Below are positions 38,001-48,881 of a stretch of DNA of 64,000 nucleotides, piece by piece (the stretch's first letter is position 1; every line of letters starts with the position of its first letter). Both the position numbers and the translations under genes were made by a program. Below the pieces are notes generated by a model. That model did no database searches, was not told the origin of the DNA, and saw nothing but the letters and a program-made list of their open reading frames with translations. Location: the NCBI RefSeq assembly GCF_003261175.1, contig NZ_QLNP01000105.1, forward strand, positions 186,001 to 250,000, in the 5' to 3' direction. Source of the stretch: Arthrobacter globiformis. Its GTDB lineage: Bacteria > Actinomycetota > Actinomycetes > Actinomycetales > Micrococcaceae.

Positions 38001-38782
38001 CGCTGCAGAGGCAATCTATTCCCGTTCTTGGAGTGGACGCCACGCCCTTGGACGTCGACGGACTCACCGCCGTACTCAACGGATTCGTGGCTGACGGCAC
38101 CACCAGGACGGTCGTCGGACACAATCTCCACAGCGTGACGCTTTTCCACTCCGAACCGGAGTTCAGAAAGTTTTACGAGAACAGCGACGTTGTCCTTCTC
38201 GACGGCGCGCCCGTCCTCTGGCTGTGGGGGAGGAGCCGGCAAAAGACCGGCCGGAAACAGTCTGGCGCCGACAGGCGGCCCGTCATGGACTACAGGCTTG
38301 GTTCAACGGACTGGATTCCCGCGCTGGGCCGGCTGGACGGGCTCCACCGCATTGCCGTCCTTGGAGCCGGGGCGACTGCCAATGCCAAGGCTGTGGCGAA
38401 ACTGCAGAGCCTGGTGCCGGGCGCCATGGTCGCCGGTATGCCGGGGGAGGACTGGGACGCGGAACTGGAAGAGAAAGCTGCCGCCTGGCTGGCGGAATTC
38501 CAGCCGCAGCTGGTGCTGATCGGCCTTGGCATGCCGCTGCAGGAAGAGGTGCTGTGGCGCCGCCTGCCGTCGCTACCGCCCGCGGTCTACTGCGCCGTCG
38601 GCGGAGCTATCGAGCAGATCGCCGGCATCCAGAAGCTGGCGCCCCGCTGGCTTGGCCGGCTCGGGCTGGAATGGGCGTGGCGGCTGCTACTGCACCCGCG
38701 CCGCGTGGCGTACCGGGTGTTTGGCGAGCCGTGGGTCCTTCTGGCACTGCTGCTGCGGCGCCGGCTGCGCGGGCAGGTCTGA
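37997..38782 (+). CDS. WecG/TagA/CpsF family glycosyltransferase
   Basis: GT26 enzyme that adds a second sugar (ManNAc or ManNAcA type) to a polyprenyl-PP-GlcNAc linkage unit of a wall or surface polymer. The 261 residues show TVVGHNLHSVTLF, LLDGAPVLWLWGR, VLIGLGMPLQEEVLWR, CAVGGAIEQIAG and the C-terminal LGLEWAWRLLLHPRR of the family. It overlaps the sua5 stop (ATGA). The WecA-like enzyme that would supply its acceptor is 1.2 kb downstream, separated by an inverted GT2 gene. Mycobacteria lack it at this place. Exact sugar is unknown. Confidence 0.88.
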   Translation: MTLQRQSIPVLGVDATPLDVDGLTAVLNGFVADGTTRTVVGHNLHSVTLFHSEPEFRKFYENSDVVLLDGAPVLWLWGRSRQKTGRKQSGADRRPVMDYRLGSTDWIPALGRLDGLHRIAVLGAGATANAKAVAKLQSLVPGAMVAGMPGEDWDAELEEKAAAWLAEFQPQLVLIGLGMPLQEEVLWRRLPSLPPAVYCAVGGAIEQIAGIQKLAPRWLGRLGLEWAWRLLLHPRRVAYRVFGEPWVLLALLLRRRLRGQV

Positions 38783-38800
38783 CAGCCCCGGCCGCCTAGG

Positions 38801-39697
38801 CTAGAACTTCTGGTCCTTCAGCGGGCCAAATCCCTTGCCGCGGAGCCCCGTGGAGAACGCCCGGAACCAGTCCGCCAGCCCGCGGAGATCGCCCCGGCGG
38901 AGGAAGTAGCCGAGGTAGCCGCCCACGTCGGCCACCAGGGACTTCACACGGAAGTGGCGGCGAATAAGGTAGCCGCGGTTGCGGTAGTAGTAGTAGCGCT
39001 TGAAGGCGCCCTCCGGGACGATGACGTGCCAGCGGGCACCAAAAACGTGCTTCGTTTCGGAAAACGCGTGCGGGTGCATGATCGCAGCCGTGGTGACGGT
39101 GCCGAAACGGATGCCTGCCTTGCGCAGCCGGATGGTGAAGTCCACCTCGTCGCCGCGGATGAAGAGGCGCATGTCGGGCAGGCCCACCTTGAAGAACACA
39201 TCGGAGCGGATGAGCGCACCGTTGAAGAAATGACCGTCGTTCGGCAGGAACCCCACCTTCTCCAGTGCGGCCCGGTCATGGCTAACCTTGCCGTCCAGCC
39301 GGAAGAAGAAGGAGAGTCGGTCGGGATGCCCCGGGGCCACCACCAGAGGCACAACGGCCTCCAGATCCCGCGCCTCCGCTTCCCGGATGAGCGTGGCCAG
39401 GCACTCCGCGTCCGCCGGCTCGGCGTCGTCGTCCATCATCCAAACCCAATCGGCGCCGCTGGCCACGGCCTTCAGCGCCGCAAGGGAGAAGCCTCCGGCA
39501 CCGCCAAGATTGGCTTCCGAACGGATATAGTCCACATTTGCATGCTGGTCGGCGACGTCCTTCGCTGGGGCGGTGCCACTGTCAACGAGGCAGATGGTCG
39601 ACACGCGGGCCGTCTGCCCGTTGATGGCCCTCAGCAGGACGGCGAGCTCATGGGGACGGTCAAACGTCACGGCGGCAACTGCGACCGACACTGGCAT
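38801..39697 (-). CDS. GT2 family glycosyltransferase (GlfT/rhamnosyltransferase-like)
   Basis: A GT-A fold sugar transferase of 298 residues beginning VAVAAVTFDRPHELAVLLRAI, with the nucleotide-sugar DXD-type motif in WVWMMDDDAEPAD (about residue 90), an acceptor region FIRGDEVDFTIRLRKAG and a C-terminal basic region (RYYYYRNRGYLIRRHF) typical of galactofuranosyl or rhamnosyl transferases. ATG 39697 is used because it begins the fold and has AAGGATC upstream; the frame further upstream looks non-coding. It runs against its neighbours. A role in the same wall polymer as WecA/WecG is inferred from place only. Confidence 0.85.
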   Translation of the reverse strand: MPVSVAVAAVTFDRPHELAVLLRAINGQTARVSTICLVDSGTAPAKDVADQHANVDYIRSEANLGGAGGFSLAALKAVASGADWVWMMDDDAEPADAECLATLIREAEARDLEAVVPLVVAPGHPDRLSFFFRLDGKVSHDRAALEKVGFLPNDGHFFNGALIRSDVFFKVGLPDMRLFIRGDEVDFTIRLRKAGIRFGTVTTAAIMHPHAFSETKHVFGARWHVIVPEGAFKRYYYYRNRGYLIRRHFRVKSLVADVGGYLGYFLRRGDLRGLADWFRAFSTGLRGKGFGPLKDQKF

Positions 39698-39994
39698 TGC
39701 GGGGATCCTTTCAGCACAGCCGTCGGCAAGTTTCCCGCCGGCGTAAGGCCGTGTGACGCGAAGCGATGTACCCGTTGGCGTTAGTATCTTGACTAGAGTC
39801 CACTGTAATACAGCCCCGTCAGGCACTATGCACTGCCTGTCTGTGCGCGCATGGCGACGGAGAAGTTTCATTTATTGCACGTCAGATCCACACCTATCCA
39901 GCCCGCATGGTCCGCCCGGACTGACCCCGAATCCGCATAGCCCGCAGCATGGCGGGAAGCACTGCGCCAGTGTCATGGCAACGGTGGCCGCGCC
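39698..39994. promoter_or_regulatory. Divergent region between the GT2 gene and wecA
   Basis: A 297-nt gap without a credible gene. It must hold promoters for both directions. On the plus strand TTGACT (39799-39804) and TAGAGT boxes occur near 39799-39809, but their spacing does not make a clean promoter. Confidence 0.3.
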
Positions 39995-41122
39995 ATGATC
40001 ATGTACCTTTCCATGATGCTGACCGCGGCACTCGTGTCCTACGGGGCCACCTGGGGTGCACGGCTGATCGGCAACCGGCTTGAGCTGTTCGCCCCCATCC
40101 GCAGCCGGGACATGCATTCAAGCCCGGTCTCACGGCTTGGCGGGCTGGGGATCTTCGCCGGCGTGTTGGTGGCGCTGGCCGTGGCAAGCCAGTCCTTCTT
40201 CGTCAAGGACATCTTCCGGAACAATGGCGCTCCGTGGGGTGTGCTGGCGGGCGCTGGCGTCATCGTGCTGGTCGGAGTGGCAGACGACCTCCTGGACCTG
40301 CGCTGGTGGGTCAAACTGATCGGGCAGTCTCTCGCCGCGCTGGTGGTAGCCGTCTGGGGTGTGCGGATGACCATCATCCCGTTCATTCCGGAACCGATCC
40401 GCTTCGACTCGGACCCGATCAACATCATCCTCACCACCGGCCTCATCGTCGTCACGATGAACGCTTTCAACTTCATCGACGGGCTCGACGGGCTGGCCGC
40501 CGGGGTGGCCATCATCGGCGGGTCCGCGTTCTTCCTCACCGCCTACTGGGTCCACCGGAACGCGCCGATCCTGGACCGTTCCGACCTCGCCACGCTGCTG
40601 ACGGCGGTCCTTGTGGGCAGCTGCCTGGGTTTCCTGCCACACAACTGGTTTCCCTCAAAGATCTTCATGGGCGATTCCGGCGCGATGCTGATAGGCCTGC
40701 TGATGGCGTCGGCCGGTGTGGTCTCGACCGGGCAGATCACCTCGGGCCTCTATGACCGCGTCAACGGTATTCCCACGATCATCCCCATCCTGCTGCCGTT
40801 TGCCGTGCTGTTCCTGCCGCTCCTTGACCTGTGCCTTGCGGTGGTACGGCGCACCGCCGTCGGGCGTTCACCGTGGTCCGCCGACCGCGGGCACCTGCAC
40901 CACAAGCTCATGGACATCGGTTACTCACACCGTACGGCGGTCATGCTGCTGTATTTGTGGGCGGCGGTGCTGTCTTTCGGTGGTCTGGCCTTTGCCGTTT
41001 ACCCCTGGCAGGTTGTGCTGGCCGCCATGGTCGCCGCCACCCTGATCATGGGTCTGGTCACGGCCTGGCCGTACCTGAGCCGCCGCGGCGACGACGCCGG
41101 GGTAGGGCCAACACCGCAGTAA
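39995..41122 (+). CDS. wecA: Polyprenyl-phosphate N-acetylglucosaminyl-1-phosphate transferase, WecA-type
   Basis: Membrane enzyme that starts wall-polymer synthesis by moving GlcNAc-1-P onto a polyprenyl phosphate. The 375 residues have about 10-11 helices, the Mg-binding VGVADDLLDLRW (about residue 97), NAFNFIDGLDGLAAG (about 153), FMGDSGAMLIG (about 226) and the HIHH-like GHLHHKL (about 300). The position right before the atp operon equals Mycobacterium Rv1302 (Rfe/WecA). ATG 39995 or ATG 40001 could start it. Confidence 0.93.
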   Translation: MIMYLSMMLTAALVSYGATWGARLIGNRLELFAPIRSRDMHSSPVSRLGGLGIFAGVLVALAVASQSFFVKDIFRNNGAPWGVLAGAGVIVLVGVADDLLDLRWWVKLIGQSLAALVVAVWGVRMTIIPFIPEPIRFDSDPINIILTTGLIVVTMNAFNFIDGLDGLAAGVAIIGGSAFFLTAYWVHRNAPILDRSDLATLLTAVLVGSCLGFLPHNWFPSKIFMGDSGAMLIGLLMASAGVVSTGQITSGLYDRVNGIPTIIPILLPFAVLFLPLLDLCLAVVRRTAVGRSPWSADRGHLHHKLMDIGYSHRTAVMLLYLWAAVLSFGGLAFAVYPWQVVLAAMVAATLIMGLVTAWPYLSRRGDDAGVGPTPQ

Positions 41123-41131
41123 TTCGCGCTT

Positions 41132-41159
41132 TTTGGAAAATTTCTATCTCGTGTAGAAT
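41132..41159 (+). promoter_or_regulatory. Probable atp operon promoter
   Basis: TTTGGA (41132-41137), 16 nt, then TAGAAT (41154-41159), about 53 nt upstream of the first operon gene. The AT-rich stretch stands out from its surroundings. Read-through from wecA is also possible. Confidence 0.5.
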
Positions 41160-41212
41160 TCAAGTGCAGGTCTTTCCTGCACCACTCCACCCTGCCCCGA
41201 AGATTGGTTAGC

Positions 41213-41710
41213 ATGACCTCCAACGCCGAGCCCGGACCTGCGTCCGGCAAGGAATCCGTTGGTGTCTCCGGGCCCACGCGGTCGCTCTGGCTCGGCCTGC
41301 TTAAACTCAGTTCTGCAGTCTCCTGCGGCGCACTCGTCCTTACAGGCGTGGTGGCTGCGCTGCTGAACGGCTGGACCGGTGTTGTGTCCAGCAGCCTCGG
41401 CGGCCTGCTGGTGGTCGTGTTCTTCGCGATCAGCCTGCTGATCGGACACTTTGTGGGGCGCAATAACCCTTCGGGTGCCGTCGGCCTGTTTGTGGCGACT
41501 TACTTCGTCAAGGTCATCGGTTTCGCCGTGGTGCTGTTCGCCGTGGGTGCTCCCGACTGGCTGCACGGCCGCTGGTTCGTCATAGGCGCCGTCGTTGCCG
41601 TGGTCACATGGCAGGCTGCCGAGATCTACGGTTTCAGCAAAGCCCGACTGCAGATCTTCAATGACCCCGAACCGGACAGCGACCGCAAATCGAACGGGGA
41701 GCAACACTGA
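41213..41710 (+). CDS. AtpI-like membrane protein (ATP synthase protein I)
   Basis: A 165-residue protein with four predicted helices (LLKLSSAVSCGALVLTGVVAALL; GVVSSSLGGLLVVVFFAISLL; AVGLFVATYFVKVIGFAVVLFAV; FVIGAVVAVVTWQAAEIYGF), first in the atp operon like Rv1303 of M. tuberculosis. AtpI proteins help assemble the c-ring or import Mg. ATG 41213 is the only good start in frame. The stop shares one base with the next ATG. Confidence 0.75.
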   Translation: MTSNAEPGPASGKESVGVSGPTRSLWLGLLKLSSAVSCGALVLTGVVAALLNGWTGVVSSSLGGLLVVVFFAISLLIGHFVGRNNPSGAVGLFVATYFVKVIGFAVVLFAVGAPDWLHGRWFVIGAVVAVVTWQAAEIYGFSKARLQIFNDPEPDSDRKSNGEQH

Positions 41711-42048
41711 TGACCAAGCACAACCACCCCGGGAAAAACGAGCCTGGAACACCCGAACCGACGCCCGGTCCTGTCGCTGTACCCAGCGAAAATTCCGACG
41801 GCGGTTACAACGCTGGAATGGCCGTCTTTAGCTACATTATTGGCGGAATCATCGTCTGGAGTTTGATAGGGTGGGGACTGGATTATCTGTGGGGAACCCG
41901 CTGGATTGTGCTCGTAGGCGCTCTGCTTGGAGCTGCGGGAGGGTTCTATCTGTCCCATATGCACGGCCTCACCAGTTCAAGGAAAACAACTGGCGGGAAC
42001 GGTGCAGCCAGCGGCCCGTCCGAGGACGGGAACAGTAATGCCAAATAA
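41710..42048 (+). CDS. AtpZ/AtpI family small membrane protein
   Basis: A 112-residue protein with two helices (MAVFSYIIGGIIVWSLIGWGLDYL and TRWIVLVGALLGAAGGFYLSHM) between polar Pro-rich ends. The GWGLDYLWGTRWIVLVGALLG pattern is that of AtpZ-type assembly or Mg/Ca-handling proteins of the ATP synthase. It overlaps the AtpI-like gene by one base and lies 81 nt before atpB. Confidence 0.8.
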   Translation: MTKHNHPGKNEPGTPEPTPGPVAVPSENSDGGYNAGMAVFSYIIGGIIVWSLIGWGLDYLWGTRWIVLVGALLGAAGGFYLSHMHGLTSSRKTTGGNGAASGPSEDGNSNAK

Positions 42049-42129
42049 TTTCATGAGGGGGAGGGCAAGCATGACGCGCGCCGGAACCTTACCAACGCCC
42101 AACGATGGACACTGCAGAGAGGAAACGCG

Positions 42130-42930
42130 TTGATCGCGCTTGCGCTCCCGGCCCAAAATTCAGGAGAGTTCACACCTCCCGGAATTGAAGAAATGCACCT
42201 GCCGGCAATCCTGCCGTGGGGTGCGGCAGACGGATTCTCCAAGCAGATGCTGCTGGTTATCCTGTCCGTCGTCATTATCGCCACATTCTTTTTGCTCGCT
42301 GCGCGGAAGCAGCAGCTCGTTCCCGGCAAGCTGCAGTTCGCAGGTGAGGCCGCGTACGGCTTCGTCCGCAACAGCATCGCAAAGGACATCATCGGCGGCA
42401 GGGACTTCATCAAGTATGTCCCGCTGCTGTTCAGCCTGTTCTTCTTCATCCTGGTGAACAACATCTACGGCGCAATCCCCGTGATCCAGCTCCCGAGCTT
42501 CTCGCACGTCGGCGGCGCCTACGTGCTGGCAGCCATCGTGTACGTCACCTGGATCGGCATCGGCATCAAGAAGAACGGCCTGCGCTACTTCAAGCTCGCC
42601 ACCGTTCCCTCCGGTGTCCCCGTCTACATCCTCCCGATCGTCATTCCGATCGAGATCATCTCCAACTTCCTGGTCCGTCCGGTCACGCACAGCCTGCGTC
42701 TCTTTGCCACCATGCTGGCCGGCCACCTGATCGTCATGATTGCCGGATCGGGCATCGAATACCTCGTCATGCAGGAGAACGTCCTCCTCAAGGGCACCTC
42801 TGTGCTGGTTCTCGCCGGCGCGATTGCCATGTACATGCTGGAGGCGCTGATCATGGCGCTTCAGGCGTACGTGTTCACACTGCTGACTGCGATCTACATT
42901 GAAGGCGCACTCCACGCCGACAGCCACTAG
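42130..42930 (+). CDS. atpB: ATP synthase Fo subunit a
   Basis: Proton-channel subunit of Fo, 266 residues, five to six helices. The essential Arg lies in NFLVRPVTHSLRLFATMLAGH (about residue 190-203) and the C-terminal ALQAYVFTLLTAIYIEGALH is conserved. The TTG start at 42130 has AGAGAGGAAA at ideal spacing; the next Met is at residue 22, inside conserved sequence. Confidence 0.95.
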   Translation: MIALALPAQNSGEFTPPGIEEMHLPAILPWGAADGFSKQMLLVILSVVIIATFFLLAARKQQLVPGKLQFAGEAAYGFVRNSIAKDIIGGRDFIKYVPLLFSLFFFILVNNIYGAIPVIQLPSFSHVGGAYVLAAIVYVTWIGIGIKKNGLRYFKLATVPSGVPVYILPIVIPIEIISNFLVRPVTHSLRLFATMLAGHLIVMIAGSGIEYLVMQENVLLKGTSVLVLAGAIAMYMLEALIMALQAYVFTLLTAIYIEGALHADSH

Positions 42931-42975
42931 GCACCCCAAACTTCCCCTCGTGGGGATGAAGCAACCCAAACAACC

Positions 42976-42991
42976 TGCCATATACATGGCA
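42976..42991 (+). promoter_or_regulatory. Hairpin just upstream of the atpE ribosome site
   Basis: A 6-bp perfect stem TGCCAT-atac-ATGGCA ends 5 nt before the AAGGAAG ribosome site of atpE. A CCCC-tcgt-GGGG mini-hairpin lies about 20 nt upstream. Such elements can raise translation or shield mRNA ends for the highly expressed c subunit. Confidence 0.5.
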
Positions 42992-43008
42992 TCTTGAAAG
43001 GAAGAAAA

Positions 43009-43227
43009 ATGGAAGGCTCCATCAACGGCTCCCTCAACCTCATCGGCTACGGCCTCTCGGCCATCGGCGGTGGTATCGGTGTGGGACTCGTGTTCGCTGC
43101 CTACATCAACGGTGTGGCTCGTCAGCCGGAAGCCCAGCGCGTCCTGCAGCCGATCGCATTCCTCGGCCTTGCGCTGACTGAAGCCCTCGCCATCCTGGGC
43201 CTGGTCTTCGCTTTCGTTCTCAAGTAA
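43009..43227 (+). CDS. atpE: ATP synthase Fo subunit c
   Basis: Two-helix subunit of the rotor ring, 72 residues. The proton-carrying Glu is in [17 protein letters not shown], and the loop GVARQPEAQ is standard. No Na-binding pattern is seen, so it is a proton type. ATG 43009 follows a strong AAGGAAG site. Confidence 0.96.
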   Translation: MEGSINGSLNLIGYGLSAIGGGIGVGLVFAAYINGVARQPEAQRVLQPIAFLGLALTEALAILGLVFAFVLK

Positions 43228-43280
43228 ACCTTCAGAACCAAGCGAACATTCAGAACCGAGTAGATAAGGACGGGTGAAAT

Positions 43281-43838
43281 ATGAATCAGCTGATCATCTC
43301 AGCCGCCACTGAAGGCGCCGCGGCGGCTAACCCGCTCGTTCCCAATCTTTGGGAAATGGGCGTCGTCCTCGCCGGCTTTGCTGTCCTCTTTTTCATCGTG
43401 GTCAAGTTCGTTGTCCCGATGTTCGAGAAGACGTTTGCAGAGCGTGCCGAGGCCATCGAGGGCGGCATCGCCAAGGCTGAGAAGGCTCAGGCTGAAGCTT
43501 CTGCTGCACTCGAAGAGTACAAGCAGCAGCTCACTGATGCCCGTGCTGAGGCAAACCGTATCCGTGAGGAAGCACGTGCCGAAGGCGCCCAGATCCTGGC
43601 GGAACTGAAGGAGAAGGCTGCAGCAGAGTCTGCACGCATCACCGCTCAGGCACACGCGCAGATCGAATCCGAGCGCCAGGCGGCCGTTGTGTCGCTGCGT
43701 TCGGAGGTGGGCACCCTTGCCACCACGCTTGCGGGCCGCATCGTTGGGGAAACCCTCGAGGACGACGCACGTGCAGCACGCGTCGTCGACCGCTTCCTGG
43801 CTGATCTGGAGACCCAGAACGCAGGTGTAGCTAAGTAA
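43281..43838 (+). CDS. atpF: ATP synthase Fo subunit b
   Basis: Peripheral stalk subunit of 185 residues. One N-terminal helix (LWEMGVVLAGFAVLFFIVVKFVVPMFEKTF) spans the membrane, followed by a long charged coiled coil (about 45-150). It shares one base with the atpH start. It is separate from delta, unlike the b-delta fusion of mycobacteria. Confidence 0.95.
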   Translation: MNQLIISAATEGAAAANPLVPNLWEMGVVLAGFAVLFFIVVKFVVPMFEKTFAERAEAIEGGIAKAEKAQAEASAALEEYKQQLTDARAEANRIREEARAEGAQILAELKEKAAAESARITAQAHAQIESERQAAVVSLRSEVGTLATTLAGRIVGETLEDDARAARVVDRFLADLETQNAGVAK

Positions 43839-44665
43839 TGGCAGGTGTATCGAGCGAATCGCTGACCAAGGCGCTGACCGAGCTGGAGCCAAAGCTTCCG
43901 TTTGCATCGCTGCAGTTGGCAAAGGAACTTTTCGGAATCCTGGGAGCGGTAGACAGCTCGGCTGGCTTGCGCCGCGCCCTGACTGACCCCTCCCGCAGCG
44001 GTGAGGAAAAGTCGGCGTTGATCAAGCAGCTCTTCAGCGGAAAAGCTTCCGCCGAAGCCGTGGACATCGCAGCCGGTCTGGCCAGCTCACGCTGGGCATC
44101 GGCGCGAGACATCGGCGATGCACTCGAGACGCTTGCCGCAACGGTGGTCATTGCCGTTGCTGAAAACAAGTCGGCCGTTTCTGCCTCCGGTATCACCGGT
44201 CTGGAAGAGCTGGAGAACGATCTTTTCTCCTTCAACCAGGCCGTGGCTGCCAACCACGATGTGCAGCGCGCCCTGTCTGAACCGCAGGCCAGCGCTGCTG
44301 CAAAGATCGCCCTGGCCGAGAGGCTCGTTCCTTCCGCAAGTGAGGAAGCCAAGGTCCTCATCGGACAGGCGGTCGCGCACCCCCGTGGCATCAAGGCAAC
44401 CAAACTCGTGAGCCGTTTCGCCGAGCTCGCCGCCAAGCGCCAGCAGCGCTGGATTGCGACGGTCAGCGTCACGCGTCCCCTCACGGGGACGCAGGAGAAC
44501 CGTCTGCAGCAGGGACTGAACTCCCTTTACGGACGCGAGCTGAAGATCAACTTCAACGTTGATCCGACGCTGATCGGCGGCATCCGCGTTCAGGTGGGGG
44601 ACGAAGTGCTCGACGCTTCGCTCCTCACCCGCCTGAACGACCTTCAGCGCCAGCTGGCCGGCTAG
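43838..44665 (+). CDS. atpH: ATP synthase F1 subunit delta
   Basis: Peripheral stalk cap joining b to F1, 275 residues, longer than the usual 180 or so. The family core is in the C-terminal part (LIGQAVAHPRGIKATKLVSRFAELAAKRQQRWIATV, ending GGIRVQVGDEVLDASLLTRLNDLQRQL). The long N-terminal half is typical of actinobacteria. TAATG coupling with atpF. Confidence 0.94.
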   Translation: MAGVSSESLTKALTELEPKLPFASLQLAKELFGILGAVDSSAGLRRALTDPSRSGEEKSALIKQLFSGKASAEAVDIAAGLASSRWASARDIGDALETLAATVVIAVAENKSAVSASGITGLEELENDLFSFNQAVAANHDVQRALSEPQASAAAKIALAERLVPSASEEAKVLIGQAVAHPRGIKATKLVSRFAELAAKRQQRWIATVSVTRPLTGTQENRLQQGLNSLYGRELKINFNVDPTLIGGIRVQVGDEVLDASLLTRLNDLQRQLAG

Positions 44666-44748
44666 CCGGACAAGCACCACACAACTGATAGAAACCCCGG
44701 TCATCGTGAGCAACGATGATCACGAATACAGGAGAGCAGGGACTGCAG

Positions 44749-46386
44749 ATGGCCGAATTGACCATCAACGCCGACGACGTCCGTAATGCGTTGAACGAAT
44801 TCGCGGCGTCCTACGAACCCGGAAACGCAGAGCGCGTAGAGGTCGGCCGTGTGACCACCGCAAGTGACGGCATCGCCCGTGTTGAGGGCCTTCCCTCGGT
44901 CATGGCGAACGAGCTGCTTCGCTTCGAAGACGGCACCCTGGGCCTCGCCCAGAACCTCGACGTCCGCGAGATCGGTGTCATCATCCTCGGTGACTTCTAC
45001 GGCATCGAAGAGGGCCAGGAAGTTCACCGCACCGGACAGGTTCTGTCCGTGCCGGTGGGCGACGCCTTCCTCGGCCGCGTGGTGGACCCCCTGGGTGTGC
45101 CGATCGATGACCTCGGCGAGATCAAGGCCGAGACCACCCGCGCCCTGGAACTTCAGGCACCGGGCGTTACCCAGCGCAAGTCTGTGCACGAGCCGATGCA
45201 GACTGGCCTGAAGGCCATCGACGCCATGATTCCGATCGGCCGCGGCCAGCGCCAGCTGATCATTGGTGACCGTCAGACCGGCAAGTCCGCCATTGCCATC
45301 GACACGATCATCAACCAGAAGGACAACTGGGCTTCCGGTGACGTGAACAAGCAGGTCCGCTGCGTTTACGTCGCGATCGGCCAGAAGGCTTCCACGATCG
45401 CAGCAATCCGCCAGACCCTTGAGGACAACGGAGCGCTCGAGTACACCACGATCGTTGCCTCCCCGGCTTCCGACCCGGCCGGCTTCAAGTACCTTGCCCC
45501 GTACGCCGGTTCGGCCATCGGCCAGCACTGGATGTACGGCGGCAAGCACGTCCTCATCGTGTTCGATGACCTGTCCAAGCAGGCCGAAGCCTACCGCGCC
45601 GTGTCGCTGTTGCTCCGCCGCCCGCCGGGACGCGAAGCCTACCCGGGTGACGTCTTCTACCTGCACTCCCGCCTGCTGGAGCGTTGTGCCAAGCTCTCCG
45701 ACGAGCTCGGCGCAGGCTCGATGACCGGTCTGCCGCTCATCGAAACCAAGGCAAACGACGTTTCCGCCTACATCCCGACCAACGTGATCTCCATTACCGA
45801 TGGCCAGATCTTCCTGCAGTCGGACCTCTTCAACGCCAACCAGCGCCCCGCTGTTGACGTTGGTGTCTCGGTGTCCCGCGTTGGCGGTGCCGCCCAGGTC
45901 AAGTCCATGAAGAAGGTCTCCGGTACCTTGAAGCTGGATCTTGCCCAGTACCGCGACATGCAGGCCTTCGCGATGTTCGCATCGGACCTCGATGCTGCGT
46001 CCCGCCAGCAGCTGACCCGCGGTGCACGCCTGATGGAACTGCTCAAGCAGGGCCAGTACTCGCCGTTCCCGGTCGAGAACCAGGTTGTGTCCATCTGGGC
46101 CGGTACCCAGGGCTACCTGGACGACGTTCCGGTTGAGGACATCAGCCGCTTCGAGTCCGAATTCCTGGACCACCTCAAGCACAAGTCCTCCATCCTCACG
46201 ACGCTGGCTCAGACCAACGTTCTGGGCGACGACACCGTCGAAGCACTGAAGACCGCGATCGTGGACTTCAAGAAGGGCTTCTTCGGCGAGGGGGACAACC
46301 ATCTGGTGGGCGCCGGCCACGAGGAGCATGAAGCTATCTCGGAGGGTCAGGTCGACCAGGAAAAAATCGTCAGGCAGAAGCGCTAG
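44749..46386 (+). CDS. atpA: ATP synthase F1 subunit alpha
   Basis: Non-catalytic nucleotide-binding subunit, 545 residues. Walker A is GDRQTGKSA (about residue 173) and the signature [17 protein letters not shown] is present. The C-terminus has a roughly 25-residue charged extension ([21 protein letters not shown]), in line with the extended alpha C-terminus reported in mycobacteria, which limits ATP hydrolysis there. ATG 44749 is used; an in-frame ATG at 44716 lacks a ribosome site. Confidence 0.96.
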   Translation: MAELTINADDVRNALNEFAASYEPGNAERVEVGRVTTASDGIARVEGLPSVMANELLRFEDGTLGLAQNLDVREIGVIILGDFYGIEEGQEVHRTGQVLSVPVGDAFLGRVVDPLGVPIDDLGEIKAETTRALELQAPGVTQRKSVHEPMQTGLKAIDAMIPIGRGQRQLIIGDRQTGKSAIAIDTIINQKDNWASGDVNKQVRCVYVAIGQKASTIAAIRQTLEDNGALEYTTIVASPASDPAGFKYLAPYAGSAIGQHWMYGGKHVLIVFDDLSKQAEAYRAVSLLLRRPPGREAYPGDVFYLHSRLLERCAKLSDELGAGSMTGLPLIETKANDVSAYIPTNVISITDGQIFLQSDLFNANQRPAVDVGVSVSRVGGAAQVKSMKKVSGTLKLDLAQYRDMQAFAMFASDLDAASRQQLTRGARLMELLKQGQYSPFPVENQVVSIWAGTQGYLDDVPVEDISRFESEFLDHLKHKSSILTTLAQTNVLGDDTVEALKTAIVDFKKGFFGEGDNHLVGAGHEEHEAISEGQVDQEKIVRQKR

Positions 46387-46397
46387 TTTCGCTGGCA

Positions 46398-46433
46398 GGG
46401 ACTGCCGGAACCCTTCGGGGGTCCGGCAGTCCC
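46398..46433 (+). promoter_or_regulatory. UUCG-capped hairpin between atpA and atpG
   Basis: Perfect 12-bp stem (GGGACTGCCGGA at 46398-46409 with 46422-46433) continued, after one mismatch, by a CCC-UUCG-GGG cap. There is no T-tract and the operon continues, so it is more likely an mRNA stability or processing element than a full terminator. Confidence 0.8.
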
Positions 46434-46462
46434 GGCCATCGGGATCTTAGGAAAGGATAAGT

Positions 46463-47353
46463 ATGGGAGCCCAGATCCGGGTCTACCGTCAGAAGATCAG
46501 CTCGACGACGTCGATGCGCAAGATCTTCAAGGCGATGGAACTGATCGCTACCTCGCGCATTGGCAAGGCCCGTGCCCGGGTGGCAGCTTCACTGCCTTAC
46601 GCGAACGCGATCACGCGCTCTGTTTCTGCTGTCGCAAGCCAGAGCGAAATCGACCACCCCCTGACTACCGAGCCGGAGAACATCCGCCGGGCCGCCGTCC
46701 TGGTCATCACCTCAGACCGCGGCCTTGCAGGTTCGTATTCCGCTAGCGTGCTCAAGCAGGCCGAAGGCCTGAATGAATTGCTCCGTGCCGAAGGCAAGGA
46801 AGTCAAGACGTTCCTGCTGGGCCGCAAGGCGCAGGCTTACTTCGAGTTCCGGAACCGTCCATATGGGCGCGTTTGGACCGGCAACACCGATGCCCCTGAG
46901 TTCGCCACGGCGCAGGAAATCGGCGCGGCCCTGCTCGAAGACTTCGCCACTGACTTCGAAGAGGGCGGCGTGGACGAGATCCACGTTGTGTACACCCGCT
47001 TCAAGTCCATGGTGACGCAGGAGCCCACCGTCATCCGACTTCTTCCCCTCGAAGTTGTGGAAGAGCAGGCGGCCTCCGAATCGGAACTGCTGCCGCTTTA
47101 CGAGTTCGAACCGGAGCCGGAACAGGTGCTCAACGCCCTGCTGCCGCGCTACATCGAATCCCGCATTTTCGCGGCCATGCTGCAGGCAGCGGCCTCTGAG
47201 CTTGCTGCACGCCAGCGGGCGATGAAATCCGCCGGCGACAACGCCACGGACCTCATCAAGAAGTACACGCGTCTGCGCAACACCGCCCGCCAGGCAGAGA
47301 TTACGCAGGAGCTTTCCGAAATCGTGGCCGGCGCCGACGCACTTGCGTCGTAG
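46463..47353 (+). CDS. atpG: ATP synthase F1 subunit gamma
   Basis: Central rotor shaft, 296 residues, with the conserved N-terminal coiled coil ([32 protein letters not shown]), [11 protein letters not shown] and the C-terminal helix ([29 protein letters not shown]). The ribosome site AGGAAAGGA precedes ATG 46463. Confidence 0.96.
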   Translation: MGAQIRVYRQKISSTTSMRKIFKAMELIATSRIGKARARVAASLPYANAITRSVSAVASQSEIDHPLTTEPENIRRAAVLVITSDRGLAGSYSASVLKQAEGLNELLRAEGKEVKTFLLGRKAQAYFEFRNRPYGRVWTGNTDAPEFATAQEIGAALLEDFATDFEEGGVDEIHVVYTRFKSMVTQEPTVIRLLPLEVVEEQAASESELLPLYEFEPEPEQVLNALLPRYIESRIFAAMLQAAASELAARQRAMKSAGDNATDLIKKYTRLRNTARQAEITQELSEIVAGADALAS

Positions 47354-48880
<1,527 letters not shown>

Positions 48881-48881
48881 T

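Noticed and set aside
44701-44719. TCATCGT/ACGATGA hairpin before atpA
   Set aside because: A 7-bp stem with a 5-nt loop and no conserved context; it may be chance, so it is not listed as a feature.
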